Made by a program: the position numbers and the translations under genes. Below are positions 48,384-61,979 of a DNA stretch of 64,000 bases, in pieces. The stretch covers positions 33,539,473 through 33,603,472 of the forward strand of contig NC_063449.1 in NCBI RefSeq assembly GCF_020379485.1, read 5' to 3'. The notes beneath the pieces were generated by a model. It saw only the letters and a list, made by a program, of their open reading frames with translations, did not search any database and had not been told where the DNA came from. This stretch comes from Brassica napus (lineage: Eukaryota > Streptophyta > Magnoliopsida > Brassicales > Brassicaceae). Position 1 is the first letter of the stretch. Each line of letters starts with the position of its first letter.

Positions 48384-50132
48384 ATGGCCGGGCTTCAAAA
48401 AGGCAAGTCCTTTCTCTTCTGTTTCTCCTTTAGTTTGCTCTTCCTTTCACCGATCGTAACCGCTTCCGAGTCCGATCCGGTACCCTACGAGAACTCAGAT
48501 TCTAGGTTGCATAGACTCGAGGAGCTCGTTAGGAATCTCACGGAAGTAGTAGCTAGACTAGACGCTAAGCTGTCCGAAACTGGTAAAAAACACGAGATCA
48601 GTAGTAATGGGGCTAAAGAGAAAGCCAAGGCCTTTTCAGTGACAAAGTACAGTCCTTTCTGGTCCGAGAGATTCGAGTTCACATCCGCCGTGAAGCTAAA
48701 CTCCGAGGCAACGTGCATCAACGTGTTGCCCTTTAAAGACCACGAAGGTTTAAGCAAGTACTTCGCCGTTGGGGACTCGAGTGGTAACCTCTACGTGTTC
48801 TTGAGAAACGGCGACGTTTTGGTCGAGTTTTTCACCAGCTGTGATTCGCCGATCACCGCGATGGTTTCTTACATGTCCGTGTATAAGAACGAGAGCTTCG
48901 TGGTGACGGGGCATCAAAGCGGAGCCGTCTTGTTGCATAGACTCAGAGAGGGCTCTGTGGGAGAAGATTTCAGTTCAGCTGTGATGGAGAATGTTGGCAA
49001 GTTTGACGGCACGGAGGATAGTTTGGAGGTGACGTTACTAGAAGTGCATCACGTGGGTCGTGTTAGGTACATATTAGCGACTGATCTCGCCGGAAAGCTA
49101 ACGGTTTTCACCGAGAACAGAACCGTTCACGGGTCGGTTACCCCCACGAGTAGACCTCTTGTGTTCTTGAAGCAGAGGCTGTTGTTTCTCACCGAGACCG
49201 GCGCTGGTTCGCTAGACTTGAGAACCATGAAGATCAGAGAATCAGACTGCGAAGGCTTGAACAGCTCTCTAGCGAGAACTTACGTTTTCGACACTTCCGA
49301 GAGGTCTAAAGCTTACGGATTCACATCGGAAGGCGAAGTCATCCACGTGTTGCTTCTCGGCGACGTGACGAATTTCAAATGTAGAGTGAGGTCAAAGAAG
49401 AAGGTTCAGATACAAGAGCCTGTTGCGTTACAAGCCATCAAAGGCTATCTTGTGCTACTCAGCGAAGAGAAAGTGTTTGTATACAATGTCTCGACTCAAC
49501 ACTACGTAAGAACCACGGGTCCTCGTCTGCTCTTCCCTGCTGCGTTAGAAGATCTCAAGTCAACGTTCTTGAGCCATCAATCTAAAACCAAGTTTAAGAT
49601 GATTACTCCTTTGGTAGCAAGCGACCGTGAGAAGCTTCTTGTGATGAGTTTAGGCGAAGGATACGTGGCTACATACAAATCAAAGCTTCAGAGTTCCAAA
49701 GGAGAACTCAACACGATGCTATGGAGCAGTCCTGTCTTCTTCTTTCTACTGTTTTTATTCGGGGCGTGGCATTTCTTCGCTAAGAAGAAAGAGTCTCTCA
49801 CAGCTTGGGGACCTGACGATCCTTTCGCATCTTCCTCTTCTTCTGCTTCTTTCTCTGAGCCATCTAGGAGAAACAACGATGATCTCATGGATCTGAGAAG
49901 AAGATATGTTTCTCCATCACGGTACCCTCCTGGCGCAGCAGCAGGTACTTACAGGTCCGTTGCTTCTAATGACCCGACCTCGAGAAGTTCGGTTGATGCT
50001 ACAAATTATAGAGCAACAGCGCAGGAGATGAAGTATCGTGGTGGGTCAGGGCTTGATTCTTCAGGTGGTAGGTTTGGTAATAGAAGGGAGAGTTTGTTTG
50101 GTGATAACAAAGCTTTGGACAACGAAAGTTAA
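48384..50132 (+). CDS. Single-exon type I-like membrane protein, plant family (At1g75140/At1g19370-like)
   Basis: One intron-less frame of 582 residues. The N-terminus has a cleavable signal (KSFLFCFSFSLLFLSPIV, then TASES). A short coiled-coil-like part follows (LHRLEELVRNLTEVVARLDA). The middle 300 residues are a beta-rich, propeller-like lumenal domain with repeats of the type YFAVGDSSGNLYVFLRNGDV and SFVVTGHQSGAVLLHRL, reminiscent of WD or PQQ blades. A single membrane span (SSPVFFFLLFLFGAWHFF, about residues 448-465) is followed by AKKKE and a Ser/Arg-rich cytosolic tail. N-glycosylation sequons (NLT, NES, NSS) fit a secretory route. The function is unknown; the family has a close pair in Arabidopsis. 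The start at 48384 is the first ATG. No lesion. Confidence 0.87.
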   Translation: MAGLQKGKSFLFCFSFSLLFLSPIVTASESDPVPYENSDSRLHRLEELVRNLTEVVARLDAKLSETGKKHEISSNGAKEKAKAFSVTKYSPFWSERFEFTSAVKLNSEATCINVLPFKDHEGLSKYFAVGDSSGNLYVFLRNGDVLVEFFTSCDSPITAMVSYMSVYKNESFVVTGHQSGAVLLHRLREGSVGEDFSSAVMENVGKFDGTEDSLEVTLLEVHHVGRVRYILATDLAGKLTVFTENRTVHGSVTPTSRPLVFLKQRLLFLTETGAGSLDLRTMKIRESDCEGLNSSLARTYVFDTSERSKAYGFTSEGEVIHVLLLGDVTNFKCRVRSKKKVQIQEPVALQAIKGYLVLLSEEKVFVYNVSTQHYVRTTGPRLLFPAALEDLKSTFLSHQSKTKFKMITPLVASDREKLLVMSLGEGYVATYKSKLQSSKGELNTMLWSSPVFFFLLFLFGAWHFFAKKKESLTAWGPDDPFASSSSSASFSEPSRRNNDDLMDLRRRYVSPSRYPPGAAAGTYRSVASNDPTSRSSVDATNYRATAQEMKYRGGSGLDSSGGRFGNRRESLFGDNKALDNES

Positions 50133-50756
50133 GGACTTTTTTTTAACGTTTTGCCACTTTTTTTTTGGTTACCGGTTAACGTTTGAAGTTTTTTGTATTT
50201 TTGTAACACTCCGGCGAGAAAAAATAATGTTTTACCGGTAGCTTTTGTTTCTCGGGACACATCTTGTTTAGTCAAACTCTTGTAGATTTGTACCGCGCTG
50301 TAGTTTTTCTTGTGGCACTCTCAAAATCAGATTGAAAATCAATTTATTATTGTTTCAAGACGCATGATATTACAAGACCTTAAGAGTGCATGTCCATATG
50401 TTTTATAAACCATGACACTCTAAGCGGGACATAATCTTGGAGTGGCTGCGGCCAATATGGTCTGGCTGCGATCTTTGAGGCATTACGGTTTCAGGTTGTC
50501 TCCATGCAGCCTCAAAATGGTGGTCATCTTCTCTTTAGTAGGATTTCGAGTTAAAAGACTAGGATTATCTCCGTTTGTATCTCGGTTTAGTTGAAATTAA
50601 TCCGGTTTGGTACACCCGATTGGGATCCGATCCAAGATGTAATTTCGGTTTAGTCGGGTCGATTAAATGTACCTCAGTTTGGTACTTTCAATTCGAATCC
50701 AAGATGTTATCTCGGTTTGTATTGGTTCTTCTTCTTCCCCTTATTGAAAGGGTAAA
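50133..50756. other. 3' UTR and intergenic DNA
   Basis: Contains repeated short phrases (ATCTCGGTTT at about 50578 and 50710, and AATTTCGGTTTAGTCGG at about 50640), suggesting small local duplications. No gene is supported. Confidence 0.35.
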
Positions 50757-50927
50757 ATGGTCAAAGCCTGTAATTGTAACCTCATCATCAATCTTCTTCA
50801 AACCCCGTTATCTTCTCTCTTCCTCCCAAAGCCGCAAGACTCTGCAACTCTTAGATGAACGATTCTGTGTTCACTCATTTACTGGACGGGAGATAGCTAT
50901 CAACCCATATTTGTTCTTCCTGCTTCT

Positions 50928-51467
50928 GTGATAATACTAATCGAGAAAAACATTGAGTTGAGAAAAGCCTTAACTGAAAACGCACACAAGGTGTTCGAAG
51001 AAATTCCGAAAAGAGACACAGTAGAGGATATGCCGCCACTAGAACCGATTCGATTCTTGAGAAACAGTGTGCTCGTAGCTCTCGGCGGGTTCGTGACCAT
51101 AAACGTGGTTTCCGCGGCAGCCTTTGGTGCATTTCGACTCGCTACAGAAGAGAAACGGAAGAAGAGCGGGTTGCCTTGTGGAGCGTGTCGTGGGAAAGGG
51201 TTTTACATATGCAAACTATGCAAAGGAGACGCAACGATAAAATGGTCGCCATTGTATGATCCTGTTTGTATCAATCCATGTCTTTGCCCTACTTGCGATG
51301 GTCACAGGTATCAAATGTCTGATTAACAACATATCTAATTGGTTTCTGTTCCAAAAAAAAAAAGACGATGGTGTCGGATTGTGACAGAAGTGAAACTTTG
51401 GTTTTGTTTCTTTTGGTATTGCAGGGTACAAAGATGTCTCAACTGCTTAGGGAAGGGATACTGGTGA
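50928..51467 (+). CDS. DnaJ-type zinc-finger protein, plastid-like; N-terminus unresolved
   Basis: Two exons can be read: up to 51307 and 51425-51467 (GHR|VQRCLNCLGKGYW then TGA). Four CXXCXG-type repeats form a DnaJ-like zinc finger: CGACRGKG, CKLCKGDA, CLCPTCDG and CLNCLGKG. There is no J domain; such proteins (LQY1, PSA2, ORANGE relatives) usually act as thylakoid or plastid thiol chaperones. Before the finger is a hydrophobic stretch FLRNSVLVALGGFVTINVVSAAAFGAF. The conserved part begins ELRKALTENAHKVFEEIP. This frame has no ATG just upstream: an ATG at 50757 lies in the same frame but a TGA at 50856 intervenes, while another frame carries PRYLLSSSQSRKTLQL, transit-peptide-like. An upstream intron, a frameshift, or a premature stop are all possible, so the start given is only the open-frame limit. 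Confidence 0.65.
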
Positions 51468-52137
51468 CTCTTTTGAATCTTCCTTGGGGTTAGCTTATGA
51501 TTTAATCATCTTTGTGATCACAAATGCTTTTTTTGAATCCTCAATAAAAAATAGCTATAGTGGTGGTGGTGGATTTGGCAATCTTGCCTGACCTCTGCAT
51601 AGATGACCTGAACTGTTGTTGTTAATTGGCCGTAACTTTAGTTAGAATATGGAATATATATATATATATATATATATATGGTGAGTTAGCTACCAAAATA
51701 GTTGCAGAGCTTAATATGTATATGCGTCAGGATTCGAACTATGGTCGCCTTGGAAACTTAGTCACTTTTTAACTTATTTCTTTCTCTTTAGTTTTGTATG
51801 TTAAAATGACATTTGATCAAGAACAATGACTAAAGCTGTCAGCACAAACAAGTCAAGATAGATTGTGGAATTAATTGTTTGATAAATCTTAAGATATTAA
51901 ATAAGTACACTATAAATTAACTAAAAAATGGACATTAGAATTTAGAACAAACATTAAGGAATGAAGAGTAATTAAGGAAACCAAATCAATCAATCATATT
52001 GCTTACTGTATTATTATATTTTTAAAAATAAAGAAAATTTAATACACAAGGATTTGAATCACACAGAGGGAAAGGAAGGAAGGGTTTATCAATTAGGACT
52101 AACACTAGTGCGTCTTCTCATAGAAACTCAAATGACT
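51468..52137. other. Intergenic DNA with TA microsatellite
   Basis: A TA run at 51653-51680. The rest is AT-rich without genes, except for a possible SINE fragment (51680-51780) listed separately. Confidence 0.5.
51682..51780 (-). mobile_element. Possible SINE fragment (minus strand)
   Basis: On the minus strand, GTGACTAAGTTTCCAAGG (box A-like) precedes GTTCGAATCC (a good pol III box B) by about 12 bp of intervening sequence, and the downstream side ends in a TA microsatellite. The spacing is short for a tRNA and no cloverleaf forms, so a tRNA-derived SINE remnant is the better guess. Confidence 0.3.
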
Positions 52138-53689
52138 ATGGCGGGTCGCAGAGACAGACTCCATCACCTCCGCGGATCTCGAATAGCGATCGCTATCCTC
52201 GTCGGAATCCTCATCGGTTGCATCTGCACCGTCTTGTTCCCGGATGGCTTCTTCAACTCGGGATCATCGTTTACAGTTAACGAACAACGCCTTTCGCAGT
52301 CTACGACCTCTAAGGTACTTTACAATCTTACGCCCTAAACGCATGTACGTACACGGTCGTTAGATCAAAATTAGAGCATGTACTGCGCACGTGAGCAATT
52401 GTATGCATTGTGTTGGGCTCTGAAGTTTCAATATTAACGCAGTATCTAGAACTATATTTGGCGGTTGATAGATATCAAGATTTGAGTCTCTTGCTGAGTT
52501 CTTTTGTTTGTTTTGAGGATTCATCATCTTCATTGGTTACATATTGCATTTTGTTCAATCATTATGTTTACCTCTATGTTCGAGTTTGACGGGTGAGATT
52601 TATCTTTTTCAGGTAGGGCAGGCTTCGTGTGAATCGTCTGAACGGGTCAAAATGCTCAAATCAGACTTTGCATTGATCTCTGAAAAGAACGCCGAGTTAA
52701 GGAAGCAGGTCAGAGAGCTAACAGAGAAGGTGCGGTTAGCTGAACAAGATACGGAGAATACAAGGAAACAAGTCTTAGTTTTGGGAACTGAGATCAAGGC
52801 TGGATCTTTTGGCACCGTCAAGAGTCTCAGAACTAACCCAACCGTGGTTTCCGACGAGTCTTTTAACCCAAGACTAGCAAAGCTATTAGAGAAAGTAGCT
52901 GTTAATAACGAGATCATTGTGGTTCTTGCAAATTCAAATGTGAAACCAATGTTGGAAGTGCAGATCGCTAGTGTAAAGAGAGTGGGTATACAAAACTACC
53001 TGGTTGTCGCGTTGGATGATTCTATAGAAAATTTCTGCAAATCAAACGGAGTTGCCTATTACACTAGCGGAGGTAATCACACTGTTTCAGGGCTGAAGTT
53101 CCGCGTCTTGAGGGAGTTCTTGCAGCTTGGCTATGGTGTTCTTCTATCAAATGTGGACATTGTCTTTCTGCAGAACCCTTTTGGTCATCTTTACAGAGAC
53201 TCTGACGTGGAGACCACGAGCGATGGCCATGACAATAGCACAGCTTATGGGTTCAACAATGGGTTTGATGAACCATCCATGGGATGGGCTAGGTATGCTC
53301 ACACTATGAGGATATGGGTTTTCAATTCCGGCTTCTTCTACCTAAGACCAACTCTTCCTTCAATCGAGCTACTCGATCGCGTGGCGGATACGCTTTCCAA
53401 GGCAGACGCATGGGACCAAGCGGTTTTCAACGAGCAACTCTTTTACCCTTCGCATCCTGGATACACTGGCTTACACGCTTCAAAGAGAGTCATGGATATG
53501 TACGAGTTCATGAACAGTAAGGTCCTTTTCAAGACTGTGAGAAAGGATCATGAGCTCAAGAAGTTGAAGCCGGTGATTGTTCATTTGAATTACCATCCAG
53601 ATAAACTCAGTCGAATGCAAGCTGTGGTGGAGTTTTATGTTAATGGGAAACAAGATGCGCTTGATAGCTTCCCAGATGGTTCTGAATGA
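52138..53689 (+). CDS. RRA-type arabinosyltransferase (GT77) with altered DXD motif
   Basis: Golgi type II glycosyltransferase of the REDUCED RESIDUAL ARABINOSE group, which extends arabinose on extensin hydroxyprolines. Two exons, 52138-52314 and 52613-53689, give 417 residues. The N-terminus [15 protein letters not shown] is followed by a membrane anchor ([19 protein letters not shown]) and a coiled-coil stem ([19 protein letters not shown]...). The catalytic part shows [41 protein letters not shown]-like and [44 protein letters not shown] and [11 protein letters not shown]. Two oddities: the nucleotide-sugar/metal motif expected as DVD reads N239-V-D241, and about 14 residues I expect between VAYY and SGGNH are missing. 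ATG at 52132, two codons earlier, is an alternative start. The gene may be an inactive homologue. Confidence 0.85.
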
Positions 53690-54629
53690 TAGAGAGAGAT
53701 GAATGCTTGTTACGCAAGGTAGCTAAAGAAAGAGAGAGAGAGGAAGACAAAGAGAGTGTAAGGTTTTGGACTTATCTGTGTTTTATCCACAACAAAGAAG
53801 ACGTTAAGAATCTCTTCTCTTTAATAACGCAAACATCCCTTTTGTGGCTTCAATTCAAATCAAATGGAACCCCACACTTACCTCTCTCTTGCCCTGTCTT
53901 GTCTTTTTCTGAAGGATTTGTTTCAGCCTTGTCTTTCCTCTGTATTGTATTCCTCTCAGAGCAGTTTTGCTCTGTCAAGATTCCTTTTGTGCTATGCAGA
54001 CATTTCCAAGCTCAGAAACCTTTCTACTAGCCTCGAACTCACCACCTCTGCTGCTTAATCCCGGCGGCGATGACGTGGACATCGATTTCAGGGATGTCTT
54101 TGGTGGTCCGCCTAAACGACGTTCCAAAGTTAACGAACTCACTCGTCATAGCTTCAGCGATACAGCTCTCAGGCGGCTTGACGTCAACGTCGACAACAGC
54201 GCCCTGGTTCCGCGAGATGACCTTTGGAATGTAAGAAACGAGAAGCCTGTTTTCGGTGAAGACACATCCGTCCGTCGCCGTTTCACGGCTGACGATTTCT
54301 TCGACGATATTTTTGGAGCGAATGAACCATCAAAACACATCCGTAGCCCGGCTCAGCCTCTCCCTCACGAAGCCGAATCTCATGCAAAACAAGTCAAAGC
54401 AACAGAGATTCCCACGTTTGGTTCAGCTACTGCCTCGAGCTCTCCTTTGTCAAGAACTTCCGATATGGTGGGCTCTGCTGCTAAATCAGGTTCAGATGGT
54501 TATGTTTCTCCACAAGTTGTTAATGGGAAAGGCAGGCAGTTTCACTTCTCTATCTACAAGTGGTCTAATAAAGGAGTTCCTGTTGTCATTTGGGGCAGTT
54601 CTAGATTGAGCTTTATGGCTAAATCTGAG

Positions 54630-54982
54630 AAACATACCGAGTTGTGATATGTGAAAAGGCTTAAGAGAATTGATTTGGCTACTTATGTCATCAAAGTTGA
54701 CTTATCTTCTCCGGAACACATTCTGAAAGAACTCCAGAGTTAAGCGTGCTTGACCTGCAGTAGTGGAAGGATGGGTGACCTATCGGGAAGTGATTCGCGA
54801 TAGCATGCGAGTGAGGCAAAAGCATGGGAAAAGTTCGGGTGGTGATTGCAAGGTCAGTAAACAATGATTTCGAGCCTTTAGAAAAATTAACGGACCGATC
54901 GCTGGAACGGGATGGGCCCACGGGCCGAGAGAGCGGACGTGGGTGGCCCATTAGCTGTGGGCGGTCAGGCGTTACAACAACA
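54630..54982 (+). mobile_element. Solo LTR of a Cassandra-like TRIM carrying a 5S rRNA-derived segment
   Basis: About 353 bp inserted in a JAC1 exon. Its middle (54729-54801) matches plant 5S rRNA, including the pol III internal promoter: box A-like AGTTAAGCGTGCTTG and box C-like GGATGGGTGACC, then GGGAAGTGATTC. Cassandra elements are the known LTR family with 5S sequence in the LTR. The downstream part (GGGCCGAGAGAGCG, GGCGTTACA) fits an LTR end. A CTGAG word at 54625-54629 and 54983-54987 may be the 5-bp target duplication, but then the ends are not the usual TG...CA, so boundaries are uncertain by 10-20 bp. No internal region or second LTR is present. Confidence 0.75.
54729..54801 (+). other. 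5S rRNA-derived segment within the LTR
   Basis: About 73 bases resemble the second half of plant 5S rRNA, from GAACTCC through TTAAGCGTGCTTG and GGATGGGTGACC to GGGAAGT. It is not a full 5S gene: the 5' third is missing and the 3' end diverges. Confidence 0.8.
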
Positions 54983-56680
54983 CTGAGCGATTTGCGGTCT
55001 ACTACTTTTGAGAAAGCTGGTAAAGATGAGAAAACAGAAATTGATTCGACGTCTGAAAAAGTTTTATCTGGCAATGTCTCGAAAGCTCATGAAGCTAATG
55101 TGAAACCTGACAAGGATAAGAGACGAGGTTGGTTTTTGCTTGGATTACGTTTGTTTAGTTTGATTGGATTAGCTTCCTTTTATGGACTTCGTTTTGTTTT
55201 TTCTGTCATTACAGATGAAGATATAGTATTCAAAAGAGAAGTGAGAAAAGATAGAATGGAAGCGAAGACCATGGGAAGCTCTGATGGAGATTCAAGAATC
55301 AAAAAGAAAGAACAAGGCAGAAGAAGCTCTTTGGATAGCCCGATGCCTGATAAAGCCTGCTTCGCTAGTACACACGCAGCACCAGAAGTTGGCAAAGATG
55401 GAGTCAAAGGGAAAGTGATGGACTTTGTTAAGATTTTCAGTCAAGGAGCTTCGGCTGGAGCAGGTGGGGAATCTCTTGGTAAAAGCTCTAGATGGAGAGC
55501 TAAAGAAAGTCTCGCTACTGATATCAATAAAGACGGCGCTAAGACCAGAGAAACTGGAAACATTCCTGATCAACAAACGAAACCGATTCCAGATATCCCG
55601 GCTATGGTACTTAATCCGCAAATTAAGATCTTGCTACATGTTACGGTGTTTCTTTGTTTGTGATTCCTTGTTACAAGTAAATAATCTTCTTGCGGGATCA
55701 TGATCCGAAACCTTCACAGGCAACTCAGAGAAAGGTTTCAGATCGGGTGAACGTGAACAATAATAAGACTAGTGGTGTTACTGAACAAGAGAAGAGACAG
55801 GAACCGAGCAAAAGTAAGTTATTGGATTGGTGTTACGGATATTAAACCTTCTTATCACTAAAGAACTAAAGAACATTTGACCTCACCGGGTTTTTCTTCT
55901 GTCAGCACATACTACCTCAGAGGATATAGACGAGCCTATTCATGTAAATTTCATGGTAAGGCTAACATTATGCACTATATAACCTTCAAGTTTTGAATCT
56001 TAGCTTTTAGGTTTCTGTTTATAAATGGCTTGGAACTTGTAATGTGCTGTGCAGGTAGAGGATGTAACACAAGATGAGAATTCTCTGGAAGAAACCAAAA
56101 ACGATGCTGAAGAAATCCAGGTAACACTAGTGCAAACTGCAAAGAGATATAATACTCTTTTTTACGATACAAAACCTCATAATGAAATCGGAACCTGTAT
56201 AGAACATCGATGCTAAAATCCGCAAGTGGTCAAGCGGAAAGAGCGGAAACATCCGGTCTCTGTTGTCCACACTGCAGTATGTAAGTATTCTATCAGAGGT
56301 AACATATTGGGTCTACGGATTAGCCCTTTTGCACAAGTAATGTTATGGAAGCTTTACTTGACAGATTCTATGGCCCGGGTGTGGATGGAAGGCGGTTCCA
56401 CTTATGGACTTGATAGAAGGAAACGCAGTTCGAAAATCGTACCAGAGAGCATTACTAATCCTTCATCCAGATAAGCTACAACCGAAGGGTGCTTCTGACA
56501 ACCAGAAATACATGGCTGAAAAAGTTTTCGAGTTATTACAGGTTCTCTCTCACAAGCAAATAAAATGTTTGTGATGATTCTAAAAAATTGCAGGATCGTT
56601 TGAATCTAAATTCTTTCTTTTTGTCTGGTTCAATCTTATAGGAAGCATGGGACCATTTCAACACTCTCGGACCAGTTTAA

Positions 56681-57496
56681 AGGAAGATAAATCTTTTAGT
56701 CTTTTAGTTCTTTACTCAAGGGCTATGCAGTAGAAGTGTACAGTTACGGTTGTGAATCAAAAGATGTTGCAGAGTTTTTAATACACACAGCTTTACACCA
56801 ATTCTTGTTTGTTTGTTGATGAGGCTTTAAAGAGTTGATGAGGCCCATCAATAAGGATTTTAGTGGTTAGCCGTTAGAAAGAAAAAGGGAAAAAGAAACG
56901 GCATGCGAAGGTGAGGCTAAGGTTGAGATGGAGTTGTGTTGGGATGGCTTTCAAACTTTTGTGAATGACCATCTTACAGCTTGCTTCAGATACCAAGAAT
57001 GTAATGCTGAGACTGACCGCACTCAATTTGCGTTCCATGTGACTTGTTTGTATTCAGAAGACAGACTCAACTCAAGAGTGTATTCATTATGAAATGTAGC
57101 ATTTGTAGGTAGTTGTGTTATTCTTCTAGCTAGCTTTGTCTAACTAGATATTTGATGATATGTGTTAGTTTTTGACAAAAATATTGAACTGCAAGGAAAT
57201 ACAGATTTGTCACAAAACATGTTACGCAAATTATGGATCTTTGATGTTGAGAAGCAAAATGGGCTCAAGACATGATACATCACCAATTAATTTGATAAAG
57301 ACAACACACAACGCTTTCAAGCCGCTCATGAATGTTAACATTTGTAAGGAAACATAATAATATTCATACATCTTGACATATCTTTATCTACAAATAATGC
57401 TTTTGAAATCAAGCTCATGAATTGAACAAATGAGATTCCATAACGATCCAGAGATACCTGGAAGAAGAATAGCTTCTCAGTTTCAAGTGATCAAAG
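56681..57496. other. Convergent 3' region between JAC1 and BES1-type gene
   Basis: 3' untranslated DNA of both genes. 56880-57060 contains protein-like words in no consistent frame and is left uncalled. Confidence 0.4.
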
Positions 57497-60011
<2,515 letters not shown>

Positions 60012-60847
60012 TTAAGACCGGGTGGGACAGAAAGTGATCACGTAGTTAGCCCCAGAACAAGTGAAAGTACTCGTCGCATCGTCATAGGCGTAACTGTAAG
60101 CGCTAGGGCAAGCGTTCTTAAACACGGCCGAGAAATGCGTCGGAGAACAAGTTTGCGGCGTCGCGTGAGCGCCTGTGCAACAGAACTCCGGCGCATTAAA
60201 CGCCGCGCAAGCGCTCTTACACGCAGCGACGATTCCCGTACGCGGATCCATGATCTGAAGCACGCTAGGGCAGACACTGTTGACGTCGGCGACGCAGCCT
60301 GCGGATGTGCAGTCACCGGAGCCTCCATGGGGTTTGATCCCCATCTCGACGTTGTAACCGTCGACGAGACTCACGTCGTAGAAATCCTTGCCGTAGGCGC
60401 CTGATCCGACGGTGAACTCGGCGAGAGTGGTCGGTGGAACTCCGCCGCCGATGCATTTGAGAACGCCGCCGCAGTCTCCGGTGACGCAGTTGCCGTGTCC
60501 GGAGGAATCGAAGCTGCAGCCGGTGCGTGCCCAGAACCGGCCTGACCATCCCGGAGGAGCGGTTAGCTGTACGGAAGCGCCAGAGGTGAGGGGAAAACCG
60601 CCGTCGCCGAGGGTGTTGCTGTTGCCGGAGAGGATTCCCGGCCAGACGGTGTAAGGACAACTGTTTTGTAAAGTGAAGACGGTGGCGGAAACAGCAATTA
60701 CATCTGCGGTTTCATTACAAAAAACCAAAAGAACTGTCAGTTACAAAAACAAAAAACAAAAACAAAAACAAAAACAGAGTGTGCATTGTTTTTACTTGTG
60801 ATGAACACGAAGTAGAGAAGAATGTGAATACTGGAGAGGTCCGCCAT
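60012..60847 (-). CDS. Thaumatin-like protein (PR-5 family)
   Basis: Secreted PR-5 family protein. Exons 60796-60847 and 60012-60703 give 247 residues. Exon 1 plus the start of exon 2 encode a signal peptide (MADLSSIHILLYFVFIT, then VIAVSA); the mature part starts near ATVFTLQNSCPYTVWPG. All 16 family cysteines are present. The thaumatin signature GRFWARTGCSFD is present, as are the acidic-cleft residues Arg (RTGC), Glu (LAEF) and Asp (DFYDVSLVDGYN, SGDC). The sequence is nearer to the At1g75030/At1g75050 type than to PR5 itself, from memory. Intron 1 is short (92 bp). Whether it is stress-induced cannot be told from sequence. Confidence 0.93.
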
Positions 60848-61639
60848 TTTTCTGTTTGTGAGTTTATGTGATGATGATTTGCGATGGTGGTAATGAAGGT
60901 TAGTTACCCCGCACCAATCCTTCTTTTATAACTGCTGGTTCGAAGGTAGTGGGCGTTTAGTGTAACTTTCTGATATATTTACTGTTTATGGTTAAAAAAA
61001 AAAAAGGATATGATTTTCGTGAATAGTCTTTGTGCCGTTCATCTTCTTTTGTCTCTGACAATTTTTTATTTACTCTAATTGGTTTATTCGTGGTTAATTT
61101 GGTGTGAATTTAGTTTACATTTACGTTTCGAAAAAATAATAAAGTGTTTTGTCAAAAAAAAAAAAAAAAAATAATAAAGTGGGATCACTATTCCGGGTTC
61201 ATGAATATTAAGTTGACATGCTGTGGTGAAAGAGCATGCCCCAATTATTAACTGCTCAATGAATCAAAGAGACGTACGTGTGTATTAACCATTTTCACAC
61301 GTTCTCATGAAAATTCGTTAAAGAAGAAGAAATCACAACATCCCCAGCGCTAGTAGAAACTGTCTCCCAAAACATGTAAACTGGTAAATTTATATTTTTG
61401 TTTATAGTATTCTTAATGTATTTTCCGCTAGTAGATCCCAAAACATGTCACGAGATTCGATCTCTGCAAATATCGACAATAATTAAAATTTAACATATGT
61501 TTTAGTGGTAAAAGAAGCCAGTCAAGAACTAATTAACATGTGTAACACTAAGTGTGTTTTTTCTGGGACCGACCGGATCAGCCGATAGGGTTTATAAAAA
61601 AAATAAAATAATTAACATGTGTATTCATGAATGGGCTCA
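60848..61639. other. Thaumatin gene promoter and intergenic DNA
   Basis: AT-rich; A runs at 61001 and 61156. No gene. Confidence 0.45.
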
Positions 61640-61979
61640 CACTACAAGAAAACAGCAGCATACTGAGGGAAAAAATCGTCGGTATGTCGTCGGAATAACG
61701 CTATTCCGACGACATACCGACGAAAAAAGTCCTCGAAAATAACTCCTCGGAAATTCATCTTTCCTCGGAAATCCCTCGGAAATTTCCGACGGAATTCCGA
61801 GGAAACCCTATTTCCTCGGAATTTCCGAGGACCACAAGTTCGTCGGAAATTCCTCGGAATATTCCGAGGAAGTTGTCGTCGGAATATTCCGAGGGATAAA
61901 CTTCCTCGGAATATTTTCAAAATTAAAAAAAAAAATTATAAATTTATTTTTTTAAATTGAAATTCGAAAATATAAAATT

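Larger units (their letters stand above)
53994..56680 (+). pseudogene. JAC1: JAC1-type auxilin-like J-domain gene, interrupted by a TRIM LTR
   Basis: JAC1 (At1g75100) is a cytosolic auxilin-like J-protein needed for chloroplast photorelocation. Exon 1 begins MQTFPSSETFLLASN at 53994 and shows VDIDFRDVFGGPPKRRSKV, RRRFTADDFFDDIF and RQFHFSIYKWSNKGVPVVIWG. About residue 218 the frame hits TGA at 54645, inside an inserted 5S-bearing LTR (about 54630-54982). Gene sequence resumes at LSDLRSTTFEKAGK and continues: KGKVMDFVKIFSQGASAGAGG, then small exons, the J domain with HPD at 56464-56472 (ALLILHPDKL), and EAWDHFNTLGPV before TAA at 56678. Downstream exons retain splice sites. A translated product would be a truncated N-terminal fragment without the J domain, unless the insert is spliced out; I see no obvious splice pair. 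Confidence 0.85.

Noticed and set aside
51720..51780. tRNA gene on the minus strand (GTTCGAATCC)
   Set aside because: Spacing between A- and B-like boxes is too short and no cloverleaf can be drawn.
54824..55663. Independent 279-residue gene
   Set aside because: It is the downstream part of JAC1 read from an ATG within the inserted LTR; residues after LSDLRS belong to JAC1.
60135..60660. Arg-rich frames on both strands
   Set aside because: Shadows of the GC-rich thaumatin-like coding exon.
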